Below, piece after piece: positions 9,655 to 17,853 of a DNA stretch of 64,000 nucleotides. Source of the DNA: Variovorax sp. J22G73 (GTDB lineage: Bacteria; Pseudomonadota; Gammaproteobacteria; Burkholderiales; Burkholderiaceae_C). A program made the position numbers and the translations under genes. The notes below the pieces were generated by a model, which was not told the DNA's origin, searched no databases, and saw only the letters and a list, made by a program, of their open reading frames with translations. The DNA is taken from positions 310,001 through 374,000 of the forward strand of contig NZ_JASZYK010000002.1 of assembly GCF_030317035.1 (NCBI RefSeq), written 5' to 3'. The number at the start of each line of letters is the position of its first letter. Positions within the stretch are counted from its first letter, which is position 1.

Positions 9655-10803
9655 ATGAACATGATGGAGCGGATTCTTCGCCTGATGGCCGAACGCAAGG
9701 CGTCGGACATCTACCTCTCGGCTCACTCCCCGGTGCTGATCCGCATCAACGGCAACTGCGTGCCCATCAACGCGCAGGTGCTGCCGCCCTCGGCACCGCT
9801 GGCCCTGCTGGCCGAAGTGGTGCCCGCCGCGCGCATCCAGGAACTGGAAAGCACCGGCGAACTGAACATGGCCGTCGCGCTCGAAGGCGCCGGCAACTAC
9901 CGCGTGAGCGCCATGCGCCAGCGCGGCAGCTACGCGGTGGTGGTGCGCCACATCAGCGGCACCATTCCGAGCTTTTCCGAACTGAACCTGCCCGACATCC
10001 TGAAGACGCTCATCATGGAAAAGCGCGGGCTGATCCTGATGGTGGGCGCCACCGGCGCCGGCAAGACCACCACGCTGGCCTCGATGCTGGACTACCGCAA
10101 CGAGAACGCCAGCGGCCACATCCTCACGGTCGAAGAGCCGATCGAGTACACCTTCACCAACAAGAAGTCGGTGGTGAACCAGCGCGACGTGGGCAGCGAC
10201 ACCGAATCGATGCACACCGCGCTGAAGAACGCGCTGCGCCAGGCGCCCGACGTGATCCAGATCGGCGAAATTCGCGACCGCGAGACCATGACGGCCGCCA
10301 TCGCCTACGCGCAGTCGGGCCACCTGTGCGTGGCCACGCTGCACGCCAACAACAGCTACCGCGCGCTCAACCGCATCCTGAGCTTCTATCCGGTCGAGGT
10401 GCGCTCCACCCTGCTGGGCGACCTGGGCGGCGCGCTGCGCGCCATCGTGTCGCAGCGCCTGCTGCGCACGCCCGCCGGTGCGCGCGTGCCGGCGCTGGAG
10501 GTGCTGCTGAACACCGCGCTGGTGGCCGAGCTGATCGAAAAAGGCGACTTCTCCGCCGTCAAGGAGGCCATGGAGAAGTCGATGGCCGAAGGCTCGCAGA
10601 CCTTCGAGGAAGACATTGCCCGCCTCGTCATCGACGAGCGCGTGAGCCGCGAAGAAGGCCTGGCCCAGGCCGACTCGCCCACCAACCTCATGTGGCGCCT
10701 GCAGAACCGCGCCGCACCCAAGCAGCAAGTCGACGACCGCGCCCTGACGGACCAGGTCGACGAACCCACCTTTACCGACATCACGCTCGACGTGAAGTTC
10801 TGA
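9655..10803 (+). CDS. PilT/PilU-family type IV pilus ATPase
   Basis: A protein of 382 residues. Walker A GATGAGKT is at residues 131-138, the Asp box and Walker B region contain [14 protein letters not shown] (GEIRD from residue 204), and the His box reads [21 protein letters not shown] near the N-terminus is typical of PilT/PilU. These hexameric ATPases power pilus retraction (PilT) or act as accessory motors (PilU); I cannot tell which from sequence alone, though the long polar tail after the ATPase core favours a PilU or PilT2-like member. It sits between dapD and dapE, an unusual place for a pilus motor, with a GAGGAGAG ribosome site. Confidence 0.9.
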   Translation: MNMMERILRLMAERKASDIYLSAHSPVLIRINGNCVPINAQVLPPSAPLALLAEVVPAARIQELESTGELNMAVALEGAGNYRVSAMRQRGSYAVVVRHISGTIPSFSELNLPDILKTLIMEKRGLILMVGATGAGKTTTLASMLDYRNENASGHILTVEEPIEYTFTNKKSVVNQRDVGSDTESMHTALKNALRQAPDVIQIGEIRDRETMTAAIAYAQSGHLCVATLHANNSYRALNRILSFYPVEVRSTLLGDLGGALRAIVSQRLLRTPAGARVPALEVLLNTALVAELIEKGDFSAVKEAMEKSMAEGSQTFEEDIARLVIDERVSREEGLAQADSPTNLMWRLQNRAAPKQQVDDRALTDQVDEPTFTDITLDVKF

Positions 10804-10828
10804 ACACCGCCTTTGCGGCTTTTTTTCG

Positions 10829-12007
10829 ATGTCCCGTACCCTCCAGCTCGCCGAACAACTCATCTCGCGCCCCTCCGTCACCCCGGACGACGCGGGCTGC
10901 CAACAGATCCTCGGCGAGCGGCTGGCGGCACTGGGCTTCACGCTGGAGACCATCGAGAGCGGCCCGGCCGACTTTCGCGTGACCAACCTGTGGGCGGTGC
11001 GCCGCCCCGCGAACGGTGCGGCTGCTACCAGGACGCTCGTGTTCGCCGGTCACACCGACGTGGTGCCCACCGGCCCGGTCGAGCAATGGACCAGTCACCC
11101 CTTCACGCCCACGCACCGCGACGGCAAGCTGTACGGCCGCGGCGCCTGCGACATGAAGACCTCGGTGGCGGCCTTCGTGGTGTCCATCGAGGAGTTCTTG
11201 CAGGCCGTGCCCGAGCCCCGGCTCACGCTCGCGCTGCTGCTCACCAGCGACGAGGAAGGCCCCGGCGTCGACGGCACCGTGGTGGTGTGCAACGCGCTGG
11301 CCGCGCGCGGCGAGGTCATCGACTACTGCATCGTCGGCGAACCCACTGCCGTGGAGCGCTGCGGCGACATGATCAAGAACGGCCGCCGCGGCACCATGAG
11401 CGGCAAGCTCACGGTGAAGGGCGTGCAGGGCCACATCGCCTACCCGCACCTGGCGAAGAACCCGGTGCATTCGGTGGCGCCCGCGCTGGCCGAACTGGTG
11501 GCGCTGAACACCGCCGGCGGCTGGGACGCGGGCAACGCCTACTTCCAGCCGACCAGCTGGCAGATCAGCAATTTCCATTCGGGCACGGGCGCGAGCAACG
11601 TGATTCCGGGCAGCGCGGTGATCGACTTCAACTTCCGCTTCTCGACCGAGTCGACGCCCGAGTCGCTGCAGCAGCGCGTGCACGCCGTGCTCGACGCGCA
11701 CCAGGTCGACTACACGCTGGCCTGGACCATCGGCGGCCTGCCCTTCCTGACGACGCCCGGCGAGCTGGTCAGCGCGGTGCAGGGCGCCATCCGTGAAGAA
11801 ACCGGCATCGAGACCGAGCTGTCGACCAGCGGCGGCACCAGCGACGCGCGCTTCATCGCCAAGATCTGCAAGCAGGTGGTGGAGCTCGGCCCGGTGAACG
11901 CCAGCATCCACAAGATCGACGAGCACATCGAGGTGGCCGAGATCGAGACGCTGAAGAACATCTACGTGCGCACGCTCAAGCAGCTCGACGCTGCGCTCGC
12001 GGCATGA
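10829..12007 (+). CDS. dapE: Succinyl-diaminopimelate desuccinylase
   Basis: A protein of 392 residues, M20 metallopeptidase family. It removes succinate from N-succinyl-L,L-diaminopimelate. Metal-site motifs are visible: [19 protein letters not shown] (most relatives have Ala where this has Cys), TSDEEGPG with the catalytic Glu, VGEPT, and the late [10 protein letters not shown]. It is the third dap gene of this cluster. The stop overlaps the start of prmB (ATGA), indicating translational coupling. Confidence 0.95.
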   Translation: MSRTLQLAEQLISRPSVTPDDAGCQQILGERLAALGFTLETIESGPADFRVTNLWAVRRPANGAAATRTLVFAGHTDVVPTGPVEQWTSHPFTPTHRDGKLYGRGACDMKTSVAAFVVSIEEFLQAVPEPRLTLALLLTSDEEGPGVDGTVVVCNALAARGEVIDYCIVGEPTAVERCGDMIKNGRRGTMSGKLTVKGVQGHIAYPHLAKNPVHSVAPALAELVALNTAGGWDAGNAYFQPTSWQISNFHSGTGASNVIPGSAVIDFNFRFSTESTPESLQQRVHAVLDAHQVDYTLAWTIGGLPFLTTPGELVSAVQGAIREETGIETELSTSGGTSDARFIAKICKQVVELGPVNASIHKIDEHIEVAEIETLKNIYVRTLKQLDAALAA

Positions 12008-12939
12008 GCACCGTCATCGCACTGATCGAGGCCGGCGCCAAGCGGCTCGAGGACGCCGGCGTGGCCTTCGGCCACGGCACCGCCAATGCCTTCGACGAAG
12101 CCGCCTGGCTGGTGCTGTGGCGCCTGAAGCTGGCGCTGGACGACATCGACGCCGTGGCCGACACCCCCGTGTCGCCCGCCGACGCCGCCAAGGTGAGCGC
12201 GCTGATCGACGAACGCATCGCCACGCGCAAGCCCGCCGCCTACCTCACGAAGGAGGCCTGGCTGCAGGGTGTTTCGTTCTACGTGGACGAGCGCGCCATC
12301 GTGCCGCGCAGCTTCATCGCCGAGCTGATTGCGGACGGCAGCATCGACTACTGGCTCGGCGAGCACACGCAGCGCGTGCTCGACCTGTGCACCGGCAACG
12401 GCAGCCTGGCCGTGCTGGCCGCCCTGACCTACCCGGACGTGACCGTGGCCGCGGCCGACCTGTCGACGGAGGCGCTCGAGGTGGCGGCCATCAACGTGAC
12501 CCGCCACCAGCTGGACGCGCGCGTCACGCTGATCGAATCTGATGGCCTGAAGAACGTGCCCGGCACCTACGACCTGGTGCTGTGCAACCCGCCCTACGTG
12601 AACAGCGAGAGCATGGCCGCCCTGCCCGCCGAATACCGCGCCGAGCCCGAACTGGCACTCGCCGGCGGCACCGACGGCATGGATTTCGTGCGCCAGCTGT
12701 TCGCCGACGCGCCTGCCCACATGAGCGAGCAGGCCGTGCTGGTGCTTGAAATTGGCAACGAGCGCGATTATTTCGAGGCCGCGTTCCCGCAGCTCGAGGT
12801 GGTGTGGCTGGAAACTTCGGCGGGCGAGGACCAGGTCTTGCTCGTGACCCGCGCGGCGTTGAACACATTGAGCGCACCGGGTGCACCGGCCACGTCGCCC
12901 ACGTTGCCCACGCCGAAGGCCGGCGCCGGCACGCGTTAG
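12004..12939 (+). CDS. prmB: Ribosomal protein uL3 N5-glutamine methyltransferase
   Basis: A protein of 311 residues. The HemK/PrmB family signature [10 protein letters not shown] is present (NPPY binds the target glutamine), preceded by the SAM-binding [14 protein letters not shown]. The N-terminal helical domain and [22 protein letters not shown] match PrmB, which methylates a glutamine of ribosomal protein L3, rather than PrmC. The start overlaps the dapE stop. The last 30 or so residues (Ala/Pro/Thr-rich) look like a nonconserved tail. Confidence 0.88.
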   Translation: MSTVIALIEAGAKRLEDAGVAFGHGTANAFDEAAWLVLWRLKLALDDIDAVADTPVSPADAAKVSALIDERIATRKPAAYLTKEAWLQGVSFYVDERAIVPRSFIAELIADGSIDYWLGEHTQRVLDLCTGNGSLAVLAALTYPDVTVAAADLSTEALEVAAINVTRHQLDARVTLIESDGLKNVPGTYDLVLCNPPYVNSESMAALPAEYRAEPELALAGGTDGMDFVRQLFADAPAHMSEQAVLVLEIGNERDYFEAAFPQLEVVWLETSAGEDQVLLVTRAALNTLSAPGAPATSPTLPTPKAGAGTR

Positions 12940-12973
12940 CGCCGCCCACCCAAGCCCCCCTGCCGGTTGCCTT

Positions 12974-12997
12974 GCCGCGGTCTTTGGCCGCGGCTTT
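12974..12997 (+). terminator. Possible weak terminator after the dap/prmB operon
   Basis: GCCGCGG (12974-12980) pairs with CCGCGGC (12988-12994) around a 7-base loop, followed by only three T. The stem is strong but the T-run is short. Confidence 0.35.
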
Positions 12998-13061
12998 CCA
13001 GTTTTCCGGGCGATGTCCCCGCGCCTTTGCCCCTTTTCGCCGGGGCCAAAAGTCCGGGCGG

Positions 13062-13067
13062 GATAAT
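13062..13067 (+). promoter_or_regulatory. Putative -10 box for the ABC-F gene
   Basis: GATAAT 20 bases before the ATG at 13088, the same hexamer as at dapC and hrpA. Confidence 0.35.
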
Positions 13068-13087
13068 CGCCCCTACGGTTCCTCTTC

Positions 13088-15112
13088 ATGATCACTCTCA
13101 AAAACGTCATTCTTCGCCGCAGCGCCAAGAAACTCCTCGACGGCGCCACCGTCAATCTCAACCCGGGCGAAAAGGTCGGCCTCGTGGGGCGCAACGGGGC
13201 GGGCAAGTCGTCGCTGTTCGCGCTCTTCAACGGCTCGCTGCACGAGGACGGGGGCGACTTCTACGTGCCCAAGCAATGGCGCATGGCCCAGGTGGCGCAG
13301 GACATGCCTGAAACCGACGAATCGGCGACCGAATTCGTGGTTGGTGGCGACACCCGGCTGACCGAGCTGCGCGCCACGCTCGCCTCCATCGAGGCCGCCT
13401 ACGAAGCCAACCCGGAAGACGCCGACATCGGCATGGAACTGGCGCACGCCTACACCGACCTGGCCGATGCCGGCGAGCACGACGCCGTGCCGCGCGCGCA
13501 GGCGCTGATCCTCGGGCTGGGCTTCAAGGCGCACGAGCTCGACGGTGCCGTCAATAGCTTCTCGGGCGGCTGGCGCATGCGCCTGCAGTTGGCCCGCGCG
13601 CTGATGTGCCCGAGCGACCTGCTGCTGCTGGACGAACCCACCAACCACTTGGACCTGGACGCGCTCGTCTGGCTCGAGGCCTGGCTGCAGAAGTACGCCG
13701 GCACGATGATCGTCATCAGCCACGACCGCGAGTTTCTCGACGCCGTGACCGACGTGACCCTGCACATCGCCAATGCCCAGCTCACGCGCTACGGCGGCAA
13801 CTACAGCAAGTTCGAGGACATGCGCGCGCTGCAGATGGAGCAGCAGCAGGTCGCGTTCAGCAAGCAGCAGGACAAGATCGCCCACCTGCAGAAGTTCATC
13901 GACCGCTTCAAGGCCAAGGCCAGCAAGGCCAAGCAGGCGCAAAGCCGCGTGAAGGCGCTGGAGCGCATGGAGCGGGTCGCGCCGCTGCTGGCCGAGGCCG
14001 ACTTCACCTTCGAGTTCAAGGAGCCGGGCAACATTCCGAACCCGATGCTGTCGATTGCCAACGCCAGCTTCGGCTACAAGCCCGAAGGCGACGCGGAAGG
14101 CGAGGCGCCCAAGACCATCCTGCGCGGCGTGAGCCGCTCGGTGCTGGCGGGCCAGCGCATCGGCATCCTGGGCGCCAACGGCCAGGGCAAGTCGACGCTG
14201 GTGAAGACCATCGCGCGCGAAATGGGCGCGCTGGCCGGCGAAGTCACCGAGGGCAAGGGCCTGAACATCGGCTACTTCGCGCAGCAGGAACTCGACGTGC
14301 TGCGCCCGCAGGACAACCCGCTCGAGCACATGGTGCGCATGGCGCGCGAACTGGGCAGCGCGGTGAAGGAAGCCACGGGCGAGCAGGCGCTGCGCGGCTA
14401 CCTGGGCAGCTTCAACTTCAGCGGCGACATGGTCAAGCAGCCCGTGGGCACCATGAGCGGCGGCGAAAAGGCGCGCCTGGTGCTGGCCATGATGGTGTGG
14501 CAGCGCCCCAACCTGCTGCTGCTGGACGAGCCCACCAACCATTTGGACCTCGCCACCCGCGAAGCCCTGGCCGTGGCGCTCAACGAGTTCGAAGGCACGC
14601 TGATGCTGGTGAGCCACGACCGTGCGCTGCTGCGCTCGGTGTGCGACGAGTTCTGGCTCGTGGGCCGCGGCGTGGTCGCCGACTTCGACGGCGACCTAGA
14701 CGACTACCAGCGCTACCTGCTCGACGAGGCCAAGCGCATGCGCGAAGAAGCCAAGGTCGCGACGCGCGAAGCCGGCGCGGCCACGGTCGCTGCCGCCGCT
14801 GCCGCGGCAGCACCCGCGGCGGCTTCGGCGCCCGCAGCGCCCGCTCCCCAGCAGCGCAAGCAGGACGCCCAGGAGCGCCAGCAGCGCAGCGAGCAGGCCA
14901 AGCCGATCAAGCGCGAAATCGCCCAGATCGACGAACGCATGGCCGCCGCCACCATCGAGCGCACCACGCTCGAGGCGCGCATGAGCCAGCCGCTGCCTTC
15001 CGCCGAGATTGCCGAAGCCGGCAAGCGGCTGAAGGCCCTGAACGACGAAATCGGCCGCCTCGAAGAGCGCTGGCTGGCCCTGTCGGACCAGCTGGAAACG
15101 CTCGCGGCCTGA
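13088..15112 (+). CDS. yheS: ABC-F family ATPase, YheS-like
   Basis: A soluble protein of 674 residues with two ABC cassettes and no membrane domain. Walker A: GRNGAGKSS and GANGQGKST; signature FSGGWRMRLQLARAL and MSGGEKARLVLAMM; Walker B LLLLDEPTNHLDL twice. The linker with KQAQSRVKALERMERVAPL and the charged coiled-coil C-terminus match YheS. ABC-F proteins bind the ribosomal E site and relieve stalled translation. The tail holds an Ala/Pro-rich hinge before the coiled coil. Confidence 0.9.
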   Translation: MITLKNVILRRSAKKLLDGATVNLNPGEKVGLVGRNGAGKSSLFALFNGSLHEDGGDFYVPKQWRMAQVAQDMPETDESATEFVVGGDTRLTELRATLASIEAAYEANPEDADIGMELAHAYTDLADAGEHDAVPRAQALILGLGFKAHELDGAVNSFSGGWRMRLQLARALMCPSDLLLLDEPTNHLDLDALVWLEAWLQKYAGTMIVISHDREFLDAVTDVTLHIANAQLTRYGGNYSKFEDMRALQMEQQQVAFSKQQDKIAHLQKFIDRFKAKASKAKQAQSRVKALERMERVAPLLAEADFTFEFKEPGNIPNPMLSIANASFGYKPEGDAEGEAPKTILRGVSRSVLAGQRIGILGANGQGKSTLVKTIAREMGALAGEVTEGKGLNIGYFAQQELDVLRPQDNPLEHMVRMARELGSAVKEATGEQALRGYLGSFNFSGDMVKQPVGTMSGGEKARLVLAMMVWQRPNLLLLDEPTNHLDLATREALAVALNEFEGTLMLVSHDRALLRSVCDEFWLVGRGVVADFDGDLDDYQRYLLDEAKRMREEAKVATREAGAATVAAAAAAAAPAAASAPAAPAPQQRKQDAQERQQRSEQAKPIKREIAQIDERMAAATIERTTLEARMSQPLPSAEIAEAGKRLKALNDEIGRLEERWLALSDQLETLAA

Positions 15113-15130
15113 ACCTGAAAAGGGCATTGC

Positions 15131-15634
15131 ATGCCGTCAGCCATCGAACTTGCCGGAGGCGATGAAAAGCTCATTGCCGCGGTGCACCGCAGCCGCCGGC
15201 TCATCGGCCGCAAGGCATTGATGGCGGCCGCGGCCAGCGCCGTGCCGCTGCCCGGCATCGACTGGGCGGCCGACGCGGCGCTGCTGTCGCGGCTGGTGCC
15301 GCAGATCAGCGCGGAGTTCGGGCTGTCGGTCACCCAGGTCGAAAAGCTCGCGCCGCAGCAGCGCGAGCGCATCCAGAAGGCGGCCACCACGGTGGGCGCC
15401 TTGCTGGTGGGCCGGCTCGTGACGCGCGACCTGCTGATTCGCCTGGCCAAGCACGCAGGCGTGCGCCTGACCGCCAAGCAGGCGACCAAGTACGTGCCCA
15501 TTGCCGGGCAGCTGGTGTCGGCCGCGCTCGGCTATGCGGCCTTGCGCGCGCTGGGCGAGCAGCACATCAAGGATTGCGTGCGCGTCAGCGCCACGCTCGC
15601 CCTCGCGCCGCCCGAACCGCACGCGCGCGCCTGA
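15131..15634 (+). CDS. DUF697-like membrane protein of unknown function
   Basis: A protein of 167 residues with a Gly/Ala-rich amphipathic N-terminal part (VPLPGIDWAADAALLSRLVPQI) and a C-terminal hydrophobic stretch (KYVPIAGQLVSAALGYAALRAL). The pattern of small hydrophobic segments around PLPGxD recalls the DUF697/YcjF-type family; that is a resemblance, not a certain match. It starts 18 bases after the ABC-F stop. Confidence 0.7.
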   Translation: MPSAIELAGGDEKLIAAVHRSRRLIGRKALMAAAASAVPLPGIDWAADAALLSRLVPQISAEFGLSVTQVEKLAPQQRERIQKAATTVGALLVGRLVTRDLLIRLAKHAGVRLTAKQATKYVPIAGQLVSAALGYAALRALGEQHIKDCVRVSATLALAPPEPHARA

Positions 15635-15818
15635 ACGCCTCGCGATCGAACAGCACCTGCGCCGCCCAGGCGGCACCGGCCAGTCCGAAGCAGGCCGCTC
15701 CGGCTACCGTGGGCCTCGCGGCCAGCAAACCGTAGACCAGCCCGCTGCAAGACAGCAGCGCCAACAGCGCGCACAAGACGCGGTCGAGCCACAGGCCCCG
15801 TGAAACGGCGGGGCGCAC
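15585..15818 (-). CDS. Small hypothetical membrane protein
   Basis: A frame of 77 residues with two hydrophobic segments (CALLALLSCSGLVYGLLAA; TVAGAACFGLAGAAWAAQVLF) and a basic tail. GTG 15818 follows the stop of the XRE regulator by three bases, so the two could be one minus-strand operon. Its last 50 bases overlap the convergent DUF697-like gene. GC-rich shadow frames can look like this, hence the moderate score. Confidence 0.45.
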   Translation of the reverse strand: MRPAVSRGLWLDRVLCALLALLSCSGLVYGLLAARPTVAGAACFGLAGAAWAAQVLFDREAFRRARAVRAARGRAWR

Positions 15819-15821
15819 CCG

Positions 15822-16061
15822 TCAGTCATTGGGCGATGGAACCCCGAACGCGGGCGCCGGCCGCAGCGCCTGCTCCTTCTGCTCCTTCACCTGCGACTCG
15901 TAGGCTGTCAGCAAGGCGACGTAGTGGCGCGACATGACGTCGTTCACCCGTCCCAGGCCGATCTTGCTGACCGTCGGTTGTGGAATTCCAGTTTTCTGCT
16001 GGATCTGCTTCTGCGTGAGCCCCATGGCTCTCAACGCCAGTACCAACTCGCGTGGTTTCAT
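15822..16061 (-). CDS. Small XRE-type HTH protein (Cro-like)
   Basis: A protein of 79 residues. The N-terminal helix-turn-helix reads LRAMGLTQKQIQQKTGIPQPTVSKIGLG, typical of XRE/Cro regulators; the tail is polar (ESQVKEQKEQ). A strong ribosome site (GGGAGGA) lies 5 bases upstream of the ATG. It is divergent from a CI-like S24 repressor 68 bases away, with a shared AT-rich control region, so the pair resembles a phage cro/cI switch. Confidence 0.8.
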   Translation of the reverse strand: MKPRELVLALRAMGLTQKQIQQKTGIPQPTVSKIGLGRVNDVMSRHYVALLTAYESQVKEQKEQALRPAPAFGVPSPND

Positions 16062-16081
16062 GGCCGTCCTCCCTTTTTTTC

Positions 16082-16108
16082 ATATTCTAGAGTCGAATTG
16101 GAATATTC
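16082..16108. promoter_or_regulatory. Candidate operator/promoter region of the divergent repressor pair
   Basis: ATATTC (16082-16087) and GAATAT (16101-16106) form an inverted repeat, and 16101-16108 is itself the palindrome GAATATTC. On the minus strand TAGAAT overlaps this block and is a fair -10 for the Cro-like gene, so a repressor bound here would cover the promoter. Confidence 0.45.
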
Positions 16109-16129
16109 TCATGGGCTTAAATCCACGCC

Positions 16130-16846
16130 ATGGAGAGCATAGGAAAACGCGCATTGGCAGCGCGCAAAAACGCCAACATGACGCAGAAGCAGGCCCAGGC
16201 CGCCTCGGGCGTCAACCAGTCGAGCATTTCGAAGATCGAGCGTGGCGACACGGTCCGGTCGGCGAACATGCTGGCGCTCGCACGCGCCTACGGGGCCGAT
16301 CCGCACTGGCTGGACTCGGGCGACGGCCCGCCGCCCTGGGACCCGGCCTACATCGCGCATGCGCGCTACCTGCTCAATGAACCGACGGGCCCGTACCGCG
16401 TGTCGCACATACCGCCGGTGAGCCCCGCGTTCAACCCGAACACGCCGGGCACGGTGCCGGTCATCACATGGGAAGACGCGGGCCACTGGGGCGTGCGCCC
16501 GGCGTCGCAGCAGAGCAAGCCCGAGCGCTGGATTCCCTGCATCGCGCACCACAGCCTGGACACCTATGCGCTGCGCATGCGAGGCAACAGCATGACCGCC
16601 AACAACGGCCAGCTGAAAAGCTACCCGCCGGGCTCCCTGGTGTTCGTCGATACGCGGCTGAAGACACCCGAAGACGGCCAACGCATCATTGCCCGCATCG
16701 ACGAAACGAGCGAGGTGACCTGCAAGGTGTTCAAGCACGAGGACGGCATGCGCTGGCTGCTGCCGTTGAATCCCCGGCACGACCCGATTCGCGATGCGTT
16801 CACCGTGCTGGGCACGGTCATCGGCAAATGGGAAGACGAGGACTGA
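16130..16846 (+). CDS. CI-like transcriptional repressor: XRE HTH plus S24 peptidase
   Basis: A protein of 238 residues. Residues about 6-60 are an HTH (MTQKQAQAASGVNQSSISKIERG); the C-terminal part is a LexA/CI-type S24 self-cleavage domain with MRGNSMTANN (nucleophile Ser) and, about 45 residues on, a VTCKVFK segment holding the likely general-base Lys. Such repressors are cleaved after RecA activation and switch on prophage or SOS-like genes. It is divergent from the Cro-like gene, and no phage structural genes lie beside the pair. No good ribosome site precedes the ATG. Confidence 0.88.
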   Translation: MESIGKRALAARKNANMTQKQAQAASGVNQSSISKIERGDTVRSANMLALARAYGADPHWLDSGDGPPPWDPAYIAHARYLLNEPTGPYRVSHIPPVSPAFNPNTPGTVPVITWEDAGHWGVRPASQQSKPERWIPCIAHHSLDTYALRMRGNSMTANNGQLKSYPPGSLVFVDTRLKTPEDGQRIIARIDETSEVTCKVFKHEDGMRWLLPLNPRHDPIRDAFTVLGTVIGKWEDED

Positions 16847-16997
16847 AAAAGCGAGTGGAAGAGCGGCGCGCCAGCGTCGCAAAAAATCTTCCGCAAATGC
16901 CAGGAGGTCAGGTTGCGTGCAGGTTCACAAGCGATATTCAAGTCTCTCCCTGTGGCCTGCAATCCTCTGATCCTCCCTCCTCCAGCAGGTCACCTTC

Positions 16998-17025
16998 CAG
17001 CCCGCCTCGTGCGGGCTGTTTTTTT
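16998..17025 (+). terminator. Rho-independent terminator
   Basis: CAGCCCGC (16998-17005) pairs perfectly with GCGGGCTG (17011-17018) around CTCGT, followed by seven T. It ends the CI-like transcript. The 150 bases between that gene and the hairpin hold no gene or tRNA that I can support. Confidence 0.9.
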
Positions 17026-17044
17026 GGGCGACCCGCCAGGAAGA

Positions 17045-17605
17045 TCACTTGGGCAGCAGCACCTTGTTGACCACGTGGATCACGCCGTTCGACTGGTACA
17101 CGTTGGGAATCGTCACCGTGGCGGTGCCGCCCTTCTCGTCCGTCAGCGTGATCTTGCCGCCCTTTTCCTTGGCCACCAGCACGCCGCCGGCCACGGTCTT
17201 CAGTTCGGCAGAACCCTTGCCGGCCTTGATCTCCTTCTTCAGTTCCTTCGCGTCGAGCTTGCCGGCCACCACGTGGTAGGTCAGCACGCCGGTCAGGGCG
17301 TCCTTGCTCTCGGGCTTGAGCAGCGTGTCGACGGTGCCGGCCGGCAGCGCGGCGAAGGCGGCGTTGGTCGGGGCGAACACGGTGAACGGACCCGGGCCCT
17401 TCAGCGTGTCGACCAGGCCCGCGGCCTTCACGGCGGCGACCAGCGTGGTGTGGTCCTTGGAGTTGACGGCGTTGTCGATGATGTCCTTGGTCGGCAGCAT
17501 CGGCGCGCCGCCCACCATGACAGACGCTGCAAGCGCCGAATAAGCGCCGGCGGACAGCGCGACGGCGAGGGAAACGGCGGCGATGCGATTGAATTTGATC
17601 TGCAT
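17045..17605 (-). CDS. Secreted fasciclin (FAS1) domain protein
   Basis: A protein of 186 residues with an N-terminal signal peptide (AAVSLAVALSAGAYSALAAS) and one FAS1 domain: DHTTLVAAVKAAGLVDTLKG, the H1 motif FTVFAPTNAAFAALP, LTYHVVAGK and the H2-like NGVIHVVNKVLLP. FAS1 proteins are exported and act in adhesion or matrix contact. ATG 17605 is chosen over 17638 because AGGAG lies 7 bases before it and the signal peptide follows directly. Confidence 0.9.
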   Translation of the reverse strand: MQIKFNRIAAVSLAVALSAGAYSALAASVMVGGAPMLPTKDIIDNAVNSKDHTTLVAAVKAAGLVDTLKGPGPFTVFAPTNAAFAALPAGTVDTLLKPESKDALTGVLTYHVVAGKLDAKELKKEIKAGKGSAELKTVAGGVLVAKEKGGKITLTDEKGGTATVTIPNVYQSNGVIHVVNKVLLPK

Positions 17606-17853
17606 GGAAATGCTCCTGGGTTGAAGGGGCCGCGGCAAGAATTGCCACGGTTGCGATCAATACGGCGCCCCGCGGGGAACAGATTCGGCGGACGTCAAAA
17701 GAAAAACCGGCGCGCGTTTGGCGCCCTGCCCGTGCACTTCGCGCCGAGTAATACCAATTTCGTCGCATCGGCCTCGCGGCAAAGGGTGGCGACCGGCGAC
17801 ATTCGGAAACAAGTCACGCATCCGGGCCGTTCCGGGTGTACAAACCCTGCCCC

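Noticed and set aside
16855..16997. A tRNA or small RNA before the terminator after the CI-like gene
   Set aside because: No cloverleaf or TTCGAATC-type arm could be formed; only the terminator hairpin is convincing.
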